Below, piece after piece: positions 8,416 to 15,758 of a DNA stretch of 64,000 bases. Within the stretch, counting starts at the first letter, position 1; the number at the start of each line of letters is the position of its first letter. Made by a program: the position numbers and the translations under genes. The stretch comes from Clostridia bacterium (lineage in GTDB: Bacteria > Bacillota > Clostridia > Monoglobales > Monoglobaceae), in assembly GCA_017546145.1 (NCBI GenBank), contig JAFYXN010000004.1, positions 1 to 64,000 of the forward strand. Direction: 5' to 3'. A model generated the notes under the pieces. It saw only the letters and a program-made list of their open reading frames with translations, had not been told where the DNA came from and ran no database searches.

Positions 8416-8441
8416 CTAGACAGATTTTTCTGGAGGTGATA

Positions 8442-8696
8442 TTGATTGGCGTAAAAAATATCAATGCTTTAAATGAAGTGTATAGGGAAATGGTGGACCT
8501 TGTTGGCTATGACAATACCATGCTTATTTATACACACTTTAAAGGGCAGCAGGTGACCTTTCCAATAAAGCTTTATAATTCGGAATACATAAAGAAACTA
8601 CTAAAGGAGCAGTATGACGGAACAAATGTTAAGGCTTTAGCGCGAAGGTACAATTATTCAGAAAGATGGATAAAAGAATTACTAAAGAAAGGGTAG
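8442..8696 (+). CDS. Mor-family transcription activator-like protein
   Basis: An 84-aa protein resembling the C-terminal part of phage Mu Mor/C-type activators. A dimerisation-type region (REMVDLVGYDNTMLIYTHFK) is followed by the HTH TNVKALARRYNYSERWIKEL. I place the start at the TTG at 8442, 5 nt after GGAGG. The open frame also has a GTG at 8436, but that overlaps the ribosome binding site itself. Mor-like proteins activate phage middle or late promoters, and similar stand-alone copies occur on Firmicutes mobile elements near recombinase genes. Its target may be the adjacent resolvase or excision genes, but no binding site can be assigned. Confidence 0.75.
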   Translation: MIGVKNINALNEVYREMVDLVGYDNTMLIYTHFKGQQVTFPIKLYNSEYIKKLLKEQYDGTNVKALARRYNYSERWIKELLKKG

Positions 8697-8705
8697 AATG
8701 TAGAA

Positions 8706-9271
8706 ATGAAAGTATCAAAAAGAATTATTATAGCAATAGTAGTTTCGTTGGTTGTATTTTTGCTTTATCAATGCACAAAGCAGGAGGAAAATGTAGAGCC
8801 TGCCAAAAGTCCGGCTGAAATTGTGACATCGGCAGAATCTGTTTATGATGCATTAAAGGGATTGGAAAAGGCAGGCATTGAATTTGAAATGAAAAGATGT
8901 TCAAAGAGCACCCGGGGTACTATGACGGAAGTGATTCTGAAGATTCTCTAATGGACAGAATGGATTTTGCTCTCGCTTATGATGAGGTTGCGAATAACCT
9001 TGAAGAAAATGGCGACAAGCTTATACTTCTCCCAAATGTTTCTGTAATTTCAATAAGCAGAAGCGAAACAGAAACAGGAATGACAATGGTTGAACTTTTG
9101 GATGATGATTGGAATTATTATCTGATGGTATCGGCAGACAGATTTGAAAATGTGGAAGAGGGCGAATATATTGGCGGATTTTATACTCCAGCAGGCAAAA
9201 TGACCTTTGTTAATAAGGAAGGCGAAGTAAGTGAGGGTATAGTTGGAGCAACGGCGTTGCTTGGAAAATAA
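8706..9271 (+). pseudogene. Membrane-anchored or lipoprotein-like protein, frameshifted
   Basis: Two frames read as one protein of unknown family. The first (8706-8951) starts MKVSKRIIIAIVVSLVVFLL, a membrane anchor followed by a Cys (YQCTKQ) that could be lipidated, then a short helical region ending GIEFEMKR. The second (from about 8888 to 9271) continues MFKEHPGYYDGSDSEDSLMD to a C-terminal beta-rich domain. Adding one A in the A-run at 8892-8895 gives EFEMKKMFKEHPGYYDG, a smooth join, so a single-base deletion is likely. There is no ribosome binding site before the inner ATG at 8897, which argues against two separate genes. No canonical slippery heptamer for programmed -1 frameshifting is present. 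Function unknown. Confidence 0.6.
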
Positions 9272-9287
9272 CAAAGGGGGATTTTGA

Positions 9288-9458
9288 ATGAGTATCAAAA
9301 CATGGTGCATAATCGGAATGATTGTATCGGCGGTTGTAGGCTTTATCAGAACAAGAGGTCGTGAGGGGGCAGGCAAAACTGCGATAATAATATTACACAC
9401 AATAGCGTTTGTTATATTTCTTTTGGGTGCAATAGTGTTAAGCAATCAGGGAATGTAA
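9288..9458 (+). CDS. Small 56-aa membrane protein
   Basis: It has a good start (AAAGGGGG 6-7 nt before the ATG) and two hydrophobic stretches, WCIIGMIVSAVVGFI and IIILHTIAFVIFLLGAIVL, separated by a basic loop RTRGREGAGK. This is a helical hairpin membrane protein with the loop probably cytoplasmic. It starts 16 nt after the frameshifted anchored protein, so the two may work together. No family recognised. Confidence 0.65.
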   Translation: MSIKTWCIIGMIVSAVVGFIRTRGREGAGKTAIIILHTIAFVIFLLGAIVLSNQGM

Positions 9459-9471
9459 TAAATAATAAGAA

Positions 9472-9568
9472 CCAATAGGGTATACCCTGGTGGGACACTT
9501 GGGATGCGTTTCAATAAAGTCACATTCGGCTTTTTGGAACGCTCCTTTTATTTTTGTGACCCTATTGG
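9472..9568 (+). promoter_or_regulatory. Candidate res site or operator of the small resolvase
   Basis: Three related 14-mers lie just upstream of the resolvase gene: CCAATAGGGTATAC (9472-9485), TCAATAAAGTCACA (9511-9524) and, inverted, TGTGACCCTATTGG (9555-9568). The outer pair shares an exact 10-bp inverted repeat (CCAATAGGGT with ACCCTATTGG). The inner and right copies match at 11 of 14 positions as an inverted pair. A perfect 12-bp palindrome, AGGGTATACCCT, lies at 9477-9488. Resolvase res sites typically hold several inverted subsites beside the gene and double as its autoregulatory operator. Confidence 0.55.
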
Positions 9569-9586
9569 GACGGAGGAAGGATTTTT

Positions 9587-10162
9587 ATGCGTATTGGTTA
9601 TATAAGAGTAAGCACAGCAGAGCAAAATACAGCACGGCAGGAGTTGTTGATGCAGGAACTTGGCGTGGATGAAATATATATTGACAAAACAAGCGGAAAG
9701 AACAAGGATAGGCCTGAACTTCAAAAAATGATTGAGTATGTTCGAAGGGGTGATGTGGTAATTGTGGAGTCAATCAGCCGTTTTGCGAGAAACACCAAGG
9801 ATTTGCTTGAGCTTATCGAAAAACTTTCTGAAAAGGAAGCTGAGTTTGTGTCAAAAAAAGAGGCAATAGACACATCGACACCTACCGGAAAGTTTATGCT
9901 GACAGTTTTTGGTGCAGTTGCGGAACTTGAAAGGGAATATATGCTTTCACGGCAAAAAGAGGGGATAGAGATTGCTAAATTGGATGGCAAATATAAAGGC
10001 AGAAAGCCCAAAGAACTTCCTGCGGATTTTGAATCTGTAATAAAGAAATGGCAAAAGGGTGAGATAACTGCTGTCAAAGCAATAAAAAAGCTTGGAATCA
10101 GCAAAAGCACGTTTTATCGGTTGGTTAAGAAAACCAATAAAGGTATTGAGAAAATTATTTAA
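9587..10162 (+). CDS. Small serine recombinase (resolvase/invertase family)
   Basis: A 191-aa resolvase. Ser9 lies in GYIRVSTAEQ. The catalytic arginines lie in ESISRFARNTKDL. A long E helix includes FMLTVFGAVAELEREYMLSR, and a C-terminal HTH (AVKAIKKLGISKSTFYRLVK) binds DNA. The length is typical of Tn3-type resolvases and DNA invertases, unlike the 483-aa integrase upstream. The start is supported by GGAGGAAGG 8-10 nt before the ATG. Repeats at 9472-9568 are its likely binding sites. Possible roles are resolving multimers of the excised circle, inverting a segment, or being a relic of a nested element whose edges are the 59-bp repeats. All catalytic residues are present. Confidence 0.9.
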   Translation: MRIGYIRVSTAEQNTARQELLMQELGVDEIYIDKTSGKNKDRPELQKMIEYVRRGDVVIVESISRFARNTKDLLELIEKLSEKEAEFVSKKEAIDTSTPTGKFMLTVFGAVAELEREYMLSRQKEGIEIAKLDGKYKGRKPKELPADFESVIKKWQKGEITAVKAIKKLGISKSTFYRLVKKTNKGIEKII

Positions 10163-10196
10163 GCGATGTATAATGAGAAAACAGGAGGGATGTTCA

Positions 10197-10319
10197 ATGA
10201 AGGTACAGCTTTTACAGTGCAAGAGAGGGAAAAAAGAGTTTGCCCCACAAATGCCGATTCAGGCGGTGGGCAAGGATGTTGAATGCATTTTTCCCCGGCT
10301 TGAAAACATAAGCAGATAA
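10197..10319 (+). CDS. 40-aa small ORF after the resolvase
   Basis: The sequence starts MKVQLLQCKRGKKEFAPQMP, has an AGGAGGG site 8-9 nt upstream, and ends in VGKDVECIFPRLENISR. The tail is repeated, with the frame kept, at 5421-5479 after the other recombinase gene. A repeated and partly conserved coding tail suggests a real gene family linked to recombinases, or the surviving end of a larger gene. Two Cys residues are present; no known domain. Confidence 0.45.
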   Translation: MKVQLLQCKRGKKEFAPQMPIQAVGKDVECIFPRLENISR

Positions 10320-10324
10320 ATAAT
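10266..10324 (+). repeat. 59-bp imperfect direct repeat, copy B
   Basis: This is the partner of 5421-5479 (48 of 59 identical). It is the 3' end of the small ORF at 10197 plus five bases. The two copies enclose the relaxase-to-resolvase module of about 4.8 kb. Confidence 0.75.
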
Positions 10325-10378
10325 GTTGAAAAATAATTTTTATGTTGATAAAGCGTTTTTAAGGTGATTAGTGCATTA

Positions 10379-10437
10379 TTTCAACAGGTTTGGAATGATA
10401 TTTTATATTGAATTGAATTTTACTGTTTTGTAAAATT
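10379..10437 (+). promoter_or_regulatory. Shared upstream block of the glycan operons, copy 1
   Basis: This stretch shares ordered blocks with 23668-23725: TTTCAACAG, a gap of 11-12 nt, ATTTTATATTGAA, a gap of 8-10 nt, TACTG, and TGTAAAATT. It lies 44 nt before the first gene of the intracellular enzyme operon. The block probably holds promoter elements and an activator site, most likely for the AraC-family regulator encoded at 21338-23527. Confidence 0.65.
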
Positions 10438-10480
10438 ATAATAGAAAATTGTATATTGAAAATGATAGGAAGAGGGACAA

Positions 10481-12256
10481 ATGAGTATGGGGAAAATGCA
10501 CATAAATATTTTACACCGAATAGATACGGGAGACACAGAGTGCAGCGTTTTTGAGGCGCTCGTCTATCAACAGGACGCAGTTCATAAGCTTGGAATGAGA
10601 GCAACGTTGCTTTTAGGAACAGAGGCGTTGTACAGTGAGGCTTGTGTTGAATATGCTCTATTACAGGAAAAGACGCATGGTGATGAATTGGGTTTGAATT
10701 TGCACGGACTCACAGCGAATGGGCTTGGAGAAAGATTTGGTATTAAGGATTCGATGGTTTATCTTATGCCTTATGAAAGGAAGATAAAGCTACTGTTTTT
10801 TGTGATGGAGTTGTTTAAAGAAAAAATAGGACATTACCCTAAGTCTGTGGTATCTTATGTGCTTGATGCACGGACATTAAACTGGCTTCACCAAACTTAT
10901 CCGACAGTGAAAGCGGCAATAACAAATTGCTTTGAAGAAGGCGTAAAAATGTTTTACGGAAACCAAAATCAGTGGTACTTGTTCAGTGACGGAGGTCCAT
11001 GGGGGGCTTACTATCCGTCAAAAGCTAATTCGTTGGTTGAGGCAAAAGACAGAGAGGATTATTGCGGCATTGTGGGGCTTCCTCACTTAAACAGGGATAT
11101 GCTTATGGCTATCACCAGCCGTGATGATTTGTTTTCATCACATCCTCACAATGTAATGAGGGCAAAAGCCTATGATTTTGACAATATGGAAATGCCATAT
11201 ATGGACAGATTTGTTGACCAATGGGTTAAGCAGCTTGAATACAATGACTACATTTACTACAATGTGTTTGTTGGACCGTTATGGCTTACGGATGAGAGTA
11301 TGTTGGACGAATCCGGTGCGTTTGCAAGAGAACTATATACACAAAATATGACGTACTTAAAGAAAAAAGTGGATGAGGGCGTTGCTCAAATATCAACGAT
11401 GAGTGAATTTGCAGAATGGATGGAGGCAAATGTTGAGATTGGGACTCCTGAAGTAAATAAATGGCAGGATATTATTTGTGGCTCGAAGCGGGAGGTGTAT
11501 TGGTATGTTGACCCATATATAAGGGTGGCATTGGATGCTAATATTGCGGGGGCAATTTGCGATTTACGTCCACACGCAGGCAGATTGGTGAGAGACCTTG
11601 GAAATGATACACCAAATCTTTGTAATATGAACTATCCATTTTTGATTTCTTGTGAACACAGAGGAGGAGTGCATGATGGTTCAATTCATACATACAGGTT
11701 GGAAATTAACGGAAAAGAAACTGATTTAGCTCTTAAAAGGACAAGTATCAGCCCGGGGACGGATGAGAATGGCAACAAATTTGTTAAATTTGAACCGGTT
11801 ACATACACATTGGATAACATAAGGGCAACGGTTGAGAGCAAGTATACGTTTATGGGAAATGGTAAAATAAAAATTTCAAGAAAGCTTGTTTCGTGTTCTA
11901 ACCCTAATGCGGTTGTAAAAATAAAGGAATATCACTGCGGATGTTGGGGGACAACAACTTATCCTGAGGATATGCGGGGAATTGATTTGATTGCATATTC
12001 AAATGATGGTGATGAAGAAAAAATTAATTTTGAATATTTGGGCAGGGAACTGAGAACAGATACTCCAAAGACAATGAGAGCGTTAATCCCTCAATTAAAT
12101 ATAACAGTGGATATGGAGCCGATTACGGATGGCACAGAGGGGAAAGTTACAGAGGGGTGGATGTTCAGCCCATATTACCGTATGCAGTTGACAAAAGAAT
12201 TAAAGGAAAGTGAGGCACTTGAATCATGGTTGAAAATCCGACAGGCAGAATACTAA
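10481..12256 (+). CDS. NodB-like barrel protein of unknown glycan role
   Basis: A 591-aa cytoplasmic protein that heads the enzyme operon. The N-terminal half looks like a polysaccharide-deacetylase/GH57-like (beta/alpha) barrel: HRIDTGD near residues 12-18 is a possible metal or catalytic motif, GMRATLLLGTEAL follows, and HGDELGLNLHG at 66-76 matches the barrel's H-rich strand. Later come SYVLDARTLNWLHQTYP and GIVGLPHLNRDM. From about residue 370 the sequence becomes a beta-sandwich (CEHRGGVHDGSIHTYRLEIN). There is no signal peptide. I do not recognise the family, and the exact chemistry (deacetylation, hydrolysis or other) is open. The next gene overlaps its end by 31 nt, and the MBL, GH31, GH78 and GH42 genes follow in the same direction, so it probably acts on imported oligosaccharides. 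Confidence 0.7.
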   Translation: MSMGKMHINILHRIDTGDTECSVFEALVYQQDAVHKLGMRATLLLGTEALYSEACVEYALLQEKTHGDELGLNLHGLTANGLGERFGIKDSMVYLMPYERKIKLLFFVMELFKEKIGHYPKSVVSYVLDARTLNWLHQTYPTVKAAITNCFEEGVKMFYGNQNQWYLFSDGGPWGAYYPSKANSLVEAKDREDYCGIVGLPHLNRDMLMAITSRDDLFSSHPHNVMRAKAYDFDNMEMPYMDRFVDQWVKQLEYNDYIYYNVFVGPLWLTDESMLDESGAFARELYTQNMTYLKKKVDEGVAQISTMSEFAEWMEANVEIGTPEVNKWQDIICGSKREVYWYVDPYIRVALDANIAGAICDLRPHAGRLVRDLGNDTPNLCNMNYPFLISCEHRGGVHDGSIHTYRLEINGKETDLALKRTSISPGTDENGNKFVKFEPVTYTLDNIRATVESKYTFMGNGKIKISRKLVSCSNPNAVVKIKEYHCGCWGTTTYPEDMRGIDLIAYSNDGDEEKINFEYLGRELRTDTPKTMRALIPQLNITVDMEPITDGTEGKVTEGWMFSPYYRMQLTKELKESEALESWLKIRQAEY

Positions 12257-12417
12257 GATGCCCGGAATGCTTTGCAAAGGATATAGATGTGTTTTTGCAT
12301 TATGATGAGGCAGAAGACGAATTTTATTGCTGCAAATGTTGTTTTACGGGCGACATAGACCGTGTTAAAAAGAACATGGAGGACTTTATAGCAAAAAAAT
12401 ATCCAAAGCGAGGATAG
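12226..12417 (+). CDS. Small zinc-ribbon protein
   Basis: A 63-aa protein with CPEC (about residues 12-15) and CCKCC (about 35-39), a rubredoxin-like or zinc-ribbon knuckle pair, separated by an acidic stretch. The ATG at 12226 lies inside the 3' end of the preceding gene, so it is coupled to it by a 31-nt overlap. It could bind the NodB-like protein or nucleic acid. No family recognised. Confidence 0.6.
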   Translation: MVENPTGRILRCPECFAKDIDVFLHYDEAEDEFYCCKCCFTGDIDRVKKNMEDFIAKKYPKRG

Positions 12418-12441
12418 TATAAAAGGAGAGAGTGTTTGTTT

Positions 12442-13272
12442 ATGAAATATAAGTTTTACGGAACGGCAGCAGCCGAAGGTATTCCTGCGATATTTTGCGA
12501 ATGTGAAACATGTAAAAGGGCATGGGAAAAGGGCGGAAAGAATATAATGACAAGAAGTCAATCGGTAATTGATGATACATTGGGGATAGATTTTCCTGCT
12601 GATACCTATTTACATATATTGAATTATGGACTTCCTGTAACAGATATATCTACATTTATTATAACACATAAACATAGTGACCATTTTTATGTGAATGACT
12701 TTTTTATGCATTCTCCGGGATATGCGTATGTGCCGGAAGACAAAGAAATAGATATTTATACAACAAAGTTGGGATATGATTATGCTGCAGAAGCCTTGGT
12801 TGGTGCATTTGGAGTTAGTGTACGTTGCCATCTTATTGAGGACTTTGTTCCGTTTGTTACAAAGGAGGGGTATAAAGTAACGCCTCTCAAAGCGGACCAT
12901 TGTGTTGATGCGGTAATCTTTCTCATAGAAAAAGACGGAAAATGCGTGCTTCATTCAAATGATACAGGGTACTATCCCAAAGAAACATGGGACTGGCTTG
13001 AGAAGAACCGAACGTATATAAACTTTGCTGAGTTTGATTGTACAATGTGTGGATTTAATACTGAAAACGACAGACATCATAACCATTCAAATTTTTCAAC
13101 TGTGGAAAATATAAAAAGGCGACTTGAGAAAATGGGATGTATTAATGAACAAACTATTTGTGTTTTAAATCATTTTTCTCATAATTATGGAATGATTTAC
13201 GACGATTTAAAGAAATATGGTGATGCAAAAGGGTATCTTACTGCGTACGATGGTTTGGAAGTAAATTTTTAA
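12442..13272 (+). CDS. PhnP-like MBL-fold metallohydrolase
   Basis: A 276-aa metallo-beta-lactamase-fold hydrolase. It opens with GTAAAEGIPAIFCECETCKRA, the cysteine-containing N-terminus found in PhnP-like phosphodiesterases. It has the metal motif THKHSDHF (HxHxDH), a later KADHCVDA histidine, and NDTGYYPKE with the bridging Asp. PhnP enzymes open cyclic phosphates of ribose; this branch often sits in sugar loci, where its substrate is unclear. The ATG at 12442 is chosen; a TTG two codons upstream (12436) has slightly better spacing to the AAAGGAGAG site. It lies between the zinc ribbon and the GH31 gene in one operon. Confidence 0.8.
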   Translation: MKYKFYGTAAAEGIPAIFCECETCKRAWEKGGKNIMTRSQSVIDDTLGIDFPADTYLHILNYGLPVTDISTFIITHKHSDHFYVNDFFMHSPGYAYVPEDKEIDIYTTKLGYDYAAEALVGAFGVSVRCHLIEDFVPFVTKEGYKVTPLKADHCVDAVIFLIEKDGKCVLHSNDTGYYPKETWDWLEKNRTYINFAEFDCTMCGFNTENDRHHNHSNFSTVENIKRRLEKMGCINEQTICVLNHFSHNYGMIYDDLKKYGDAKGYLTAYDGLEVNF

Positions 13273-13298
13273 GTATGATAAAACAGGATGTGCAATAA

Positions 13299-15722
13299 AT
13301 GAGAATAAAAGAGAAATACCAATACAAAACTACTCCAAAAGCTGATGAAAAGGCAGTTATTGTTGGTGACAAATATCGTTTTACGGTTTTGACTTCACGG
13401 CTTTTGAGAATTGAATACAGTGAAACAGGATATTTTGAAGATCGTGCAACACAAACGGTTATAAACCGGTGTTTTGATGTTCCTGAATTTACCTGCTCAG
13501 ACAGTAATGGAATAGTTATAATTACTACAGAGAACGTAGAGCTTATATATACAAAGGAGGCTTTTTCGCAGAACAGCCTTAGCTTAAAGTATGTAGGGAA
13601 AAATTCCGGAGTAAAGGCGGGGTTAATGTCAACGCATTGGTACTTTGGCGTAAATGAAAATACTAATCTTAAGGGTACTGCCAGAACTCTTGATGGGGTA
13701 GATGGTGAGTGTTCTTTGGAAGACGGAATAATGAGCAAGGGTCCTGTTACAGTGCTTGATGACAGTAAAGCTCTTATTATTTGCGATGACGGATGGGTAG
13801 AGCCACGAAAAGAAAAGGTTATTGATCAATACCTGTTCTGCTATGGCGATATAGAGAAGAAGTATGATTATAAGGGTTGTCTTCAGGATTATTACAGATT
13901 AACAGGCAAGCCACCTATGATTCCAAGATTTGCACTTGGCAATTGGTGGAGCAGATATTATGCTTATACTCAAGAGGAATATCTGAAGTTGATGGACAGG
14001 TTTAAGAAAGAGGATATTCCGTTCAGTGTTGGTGTTATAGATATGGATTGGCATCATGTTAAAATTGACTCAGCTTTTGGAACGGGATGGACAGGGTACA
14101 CGTGGAATAAAGAGCTGTTTCCTGATCCTGAGTCCATGATTGAGAGCTTGCGTGATGCGGGGGTTACGGTAAGTCTTAATTTGCATCCGCAAGAAGGTGT
14201 CGGCCCTCATGAAAAGGCTTATGAAGAAATGGCAAAGGCTATGGGAATAAATCCTGTAAGCGGCAAAAGTGTTCCTTTTGAGATAGAAAATCCGAAATTT
14301 GCAGAAAACTATTTTGATATTCTGCATCATCCTCTTGAAAAACAAGGTATAAGGTTTTGGTGGATAGATTGGCAGCAAGGAAATACTACACGCATACCTG
14401 GTCTTGATCCTTTGTGGATGCTTAATCATTTTCACTATATTGATAATGATAATGAAAACAGAAGGGGGCTTTTGTTTTCGCGTTATGCAGGCCCGGGAAG
14501 TCACAGGTATCCGGTTGGATTTTCAGGCGATACACTTATTACGTGGGAATCTCTTAAGTTTCAACCGTATTTTACAGCAAATGCGTCAAATATAGGCTAT
14601 GGATGGTGGAGCCATGATATTGGGGGGCACATGTTTGGGTACAGAGACCAAGAGCTTGCTGCAAGGTGGGTTCAGTTTGGAACGTTTTCACCAATTAACA
14701 GGCTACATAGTACCGACAGTGAGTTTTTGGGGAAAGAACCTTGGAAGTTTAATAAGATTTCGGAAGCTTCCATGAAAAAGTTTTTGAAATTGCGGCATGA
14801 GCTTATTCCGTATATTTACACTATGAACTATCGTGCATCGGAATTTGGAGAGCCGCTTGTTCAGCCGTTATACTACAACTATCCCTACAACGAGGCATTC
14901 AGTGTGAAAAATGAATATTTGTTTGGAAGTGAGATGATTGTATCTCCTATTACTTCTCACTCAGATAGTCAGACAACTATGGGAAGTGTTAAGACATATC
15001 TTCCTGATGGGGTTTGGTATGATTTCTTTAACAATCTGAGGTATGAGGGAGGACGGTACATTACAATGTACCGTGATTTATATGAGATGCCCGTTTTGGT
15101 AAAGGCGGGAGGTATTGTGCCTATGACAAACCTGCACCATGTAAACGATATTGAAAATCCACAGGATATGCGAATAAAGGTTTTTGCAGGCAATAACAAT
15201 ATGTTTGAGCTTTATGAAGATGATGGTGAAACAAACCGATATAAAAAAGGACATTATGCTATTACAAAAATGCAGTTATGCTGGGGTGAAAATTCTACAT
15301 TTACAGTTTTTGCTCCAAAGGGAGAGCTTTCGGTTATTCCTGAAAACCGGAATTATGAAATAGAGTTTATTGGAATAAAGGATTGTAAAAATATTGCTGT
15401 ATCAGAGGACGGAAAGACAAAGCATTTTTCTGTATCAGTTGGCACAAGTTCAATATTTGTGTCGGTGGATAATGTGCAGGGAGAGCTGGTAATTTCGTTT
15501 AAGTCGCCTTTGGAATTAGCGGAAAACAATGTGGAAGATCGGCTGCATACTATTATTGAACGCTTTGAAAATATACAGAATTACTACAAGGATGAAATGA
15601 TGGCTATTATAAAAAGCGAAAAATCAACAGTTAATGTGTTGAGCCGATTGATGCAAGTGGATGTCGGAAAGAATATTTTAAATGCTATAACAGAAATTAT
15701 AACGGCGTCTGAGTATAGGTAA
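13299..15722 (+). CDS. Glycoside hydrolase family 31 (alpha-glucosidase/alpha-xylosidase type)
   Basis: An 807-aa cytoplasmic GH31 enzyme. An N-terminal beta-sandwich (1-200) leads to the (beta/alpha)8 domain from about 215 (FALGNWWSRYYAYTQEEY). The catalytic nucleophile is Asp357 in FWWIDWQQGN and the acid/base is Asp411 in GFSGDT. Substrate-shaping residues include GVIDMDWHH, GYGWWSHDIGGH and FSPINRLHS. C-terminal beta domains follow, then a 70-residue helical extension (EDRLHTIIERFENIQNYYKD) that is not usual in the family. GH31 enzymes act on alpha-linked glucose, xylose, galactose or sulfoquinovose. WIDWQQG rather than the common WxDMNE marks a divergent subgroup, so the linkage cannot be named. 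It lies in an operon with rhamnosidase- and galactosidase-type genes. Confidence 0.9.
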   Translation: MRIKEKYQYKTTPKADEKAVIVGDKYRFTVLTSRLLRIEYSETGYFEDRATQTVINRCFDVPEFTCSDSNGIVIITTENVELIYTKEAFSQNSLSLKYVGKNSGVKAGLMSTHWYFGVNENTNLKGTARTLDGVDGECSLEDGIMSKGPVTVLDDSKALIICDDGWVEPRKEKVIDQYLFCYGDIEKKYDYKGCLQDYYRLTGKPPMIPRFALGNWWSRYYAYTQEEYLKLMDRFKKEDIPFSVGVIDMDWHHVKIDSAFGTGWTGYTWNKELFPDPESMIESLRDAGVTVSLNLHPQEGVGPHEKAYEEMAKAMGINPVSGKSVPFEIENPKFAENYFDILHHPLEKQGIRFWWIDWQQGNTTRIPGLDPLWMLNHFHYIDNDNENRRGLLFSRYAGPGSHRYPVGFSGDTLITWESLKFQPYFTANASNIGYGWWSHDIGGHMFGYRDQELAARWVQFGTFSPINRLHSTDSEFLGKEPWKFNKISEASMKKFLKLRHELIPYIYTMNYRASEFGEPLVQPLYYNYPYNEAFSVKNEYLFGSEMIVSPITSHSDSQTTMGSVKTYLPDGVWYDFFNNLRYEGGRYITMYRDLYEMPVLVKAGGIVPMTNLHHVNDIENPQDMRIKVFAGNNNMFELYEDDGETNRYKKGHYAITKMQLCWGENSTFTVFAPKGELSVIPENRNYEIEFIGIKDCKNIAVSEDGKTKHFSVSVGTSSIFVSVDNVQGELVISFKSPLELAENNVEDRLHTIIERFENIQNYYKDEMMAIIKSEKSTVNVLSRLMQVDVGKNILNAITEIITASEYR

Positions 15723-15758
15723 ATTAAGAGCCATATATTTTAAAGGGATGATAAGGTT

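Noticed and set aside
8885-8951. Programmed -1 frameshifting
   Set aside because: No canonical slippery heptamer or clear downstream structure; a single-base deletion is simpler, though not proven.
8888-9271. An independent gene starting at the ATG at 8897
   Set aside because: It has no ribosome binding site, overlaps the upstream gene, and joins it smoothly if one A is restored.
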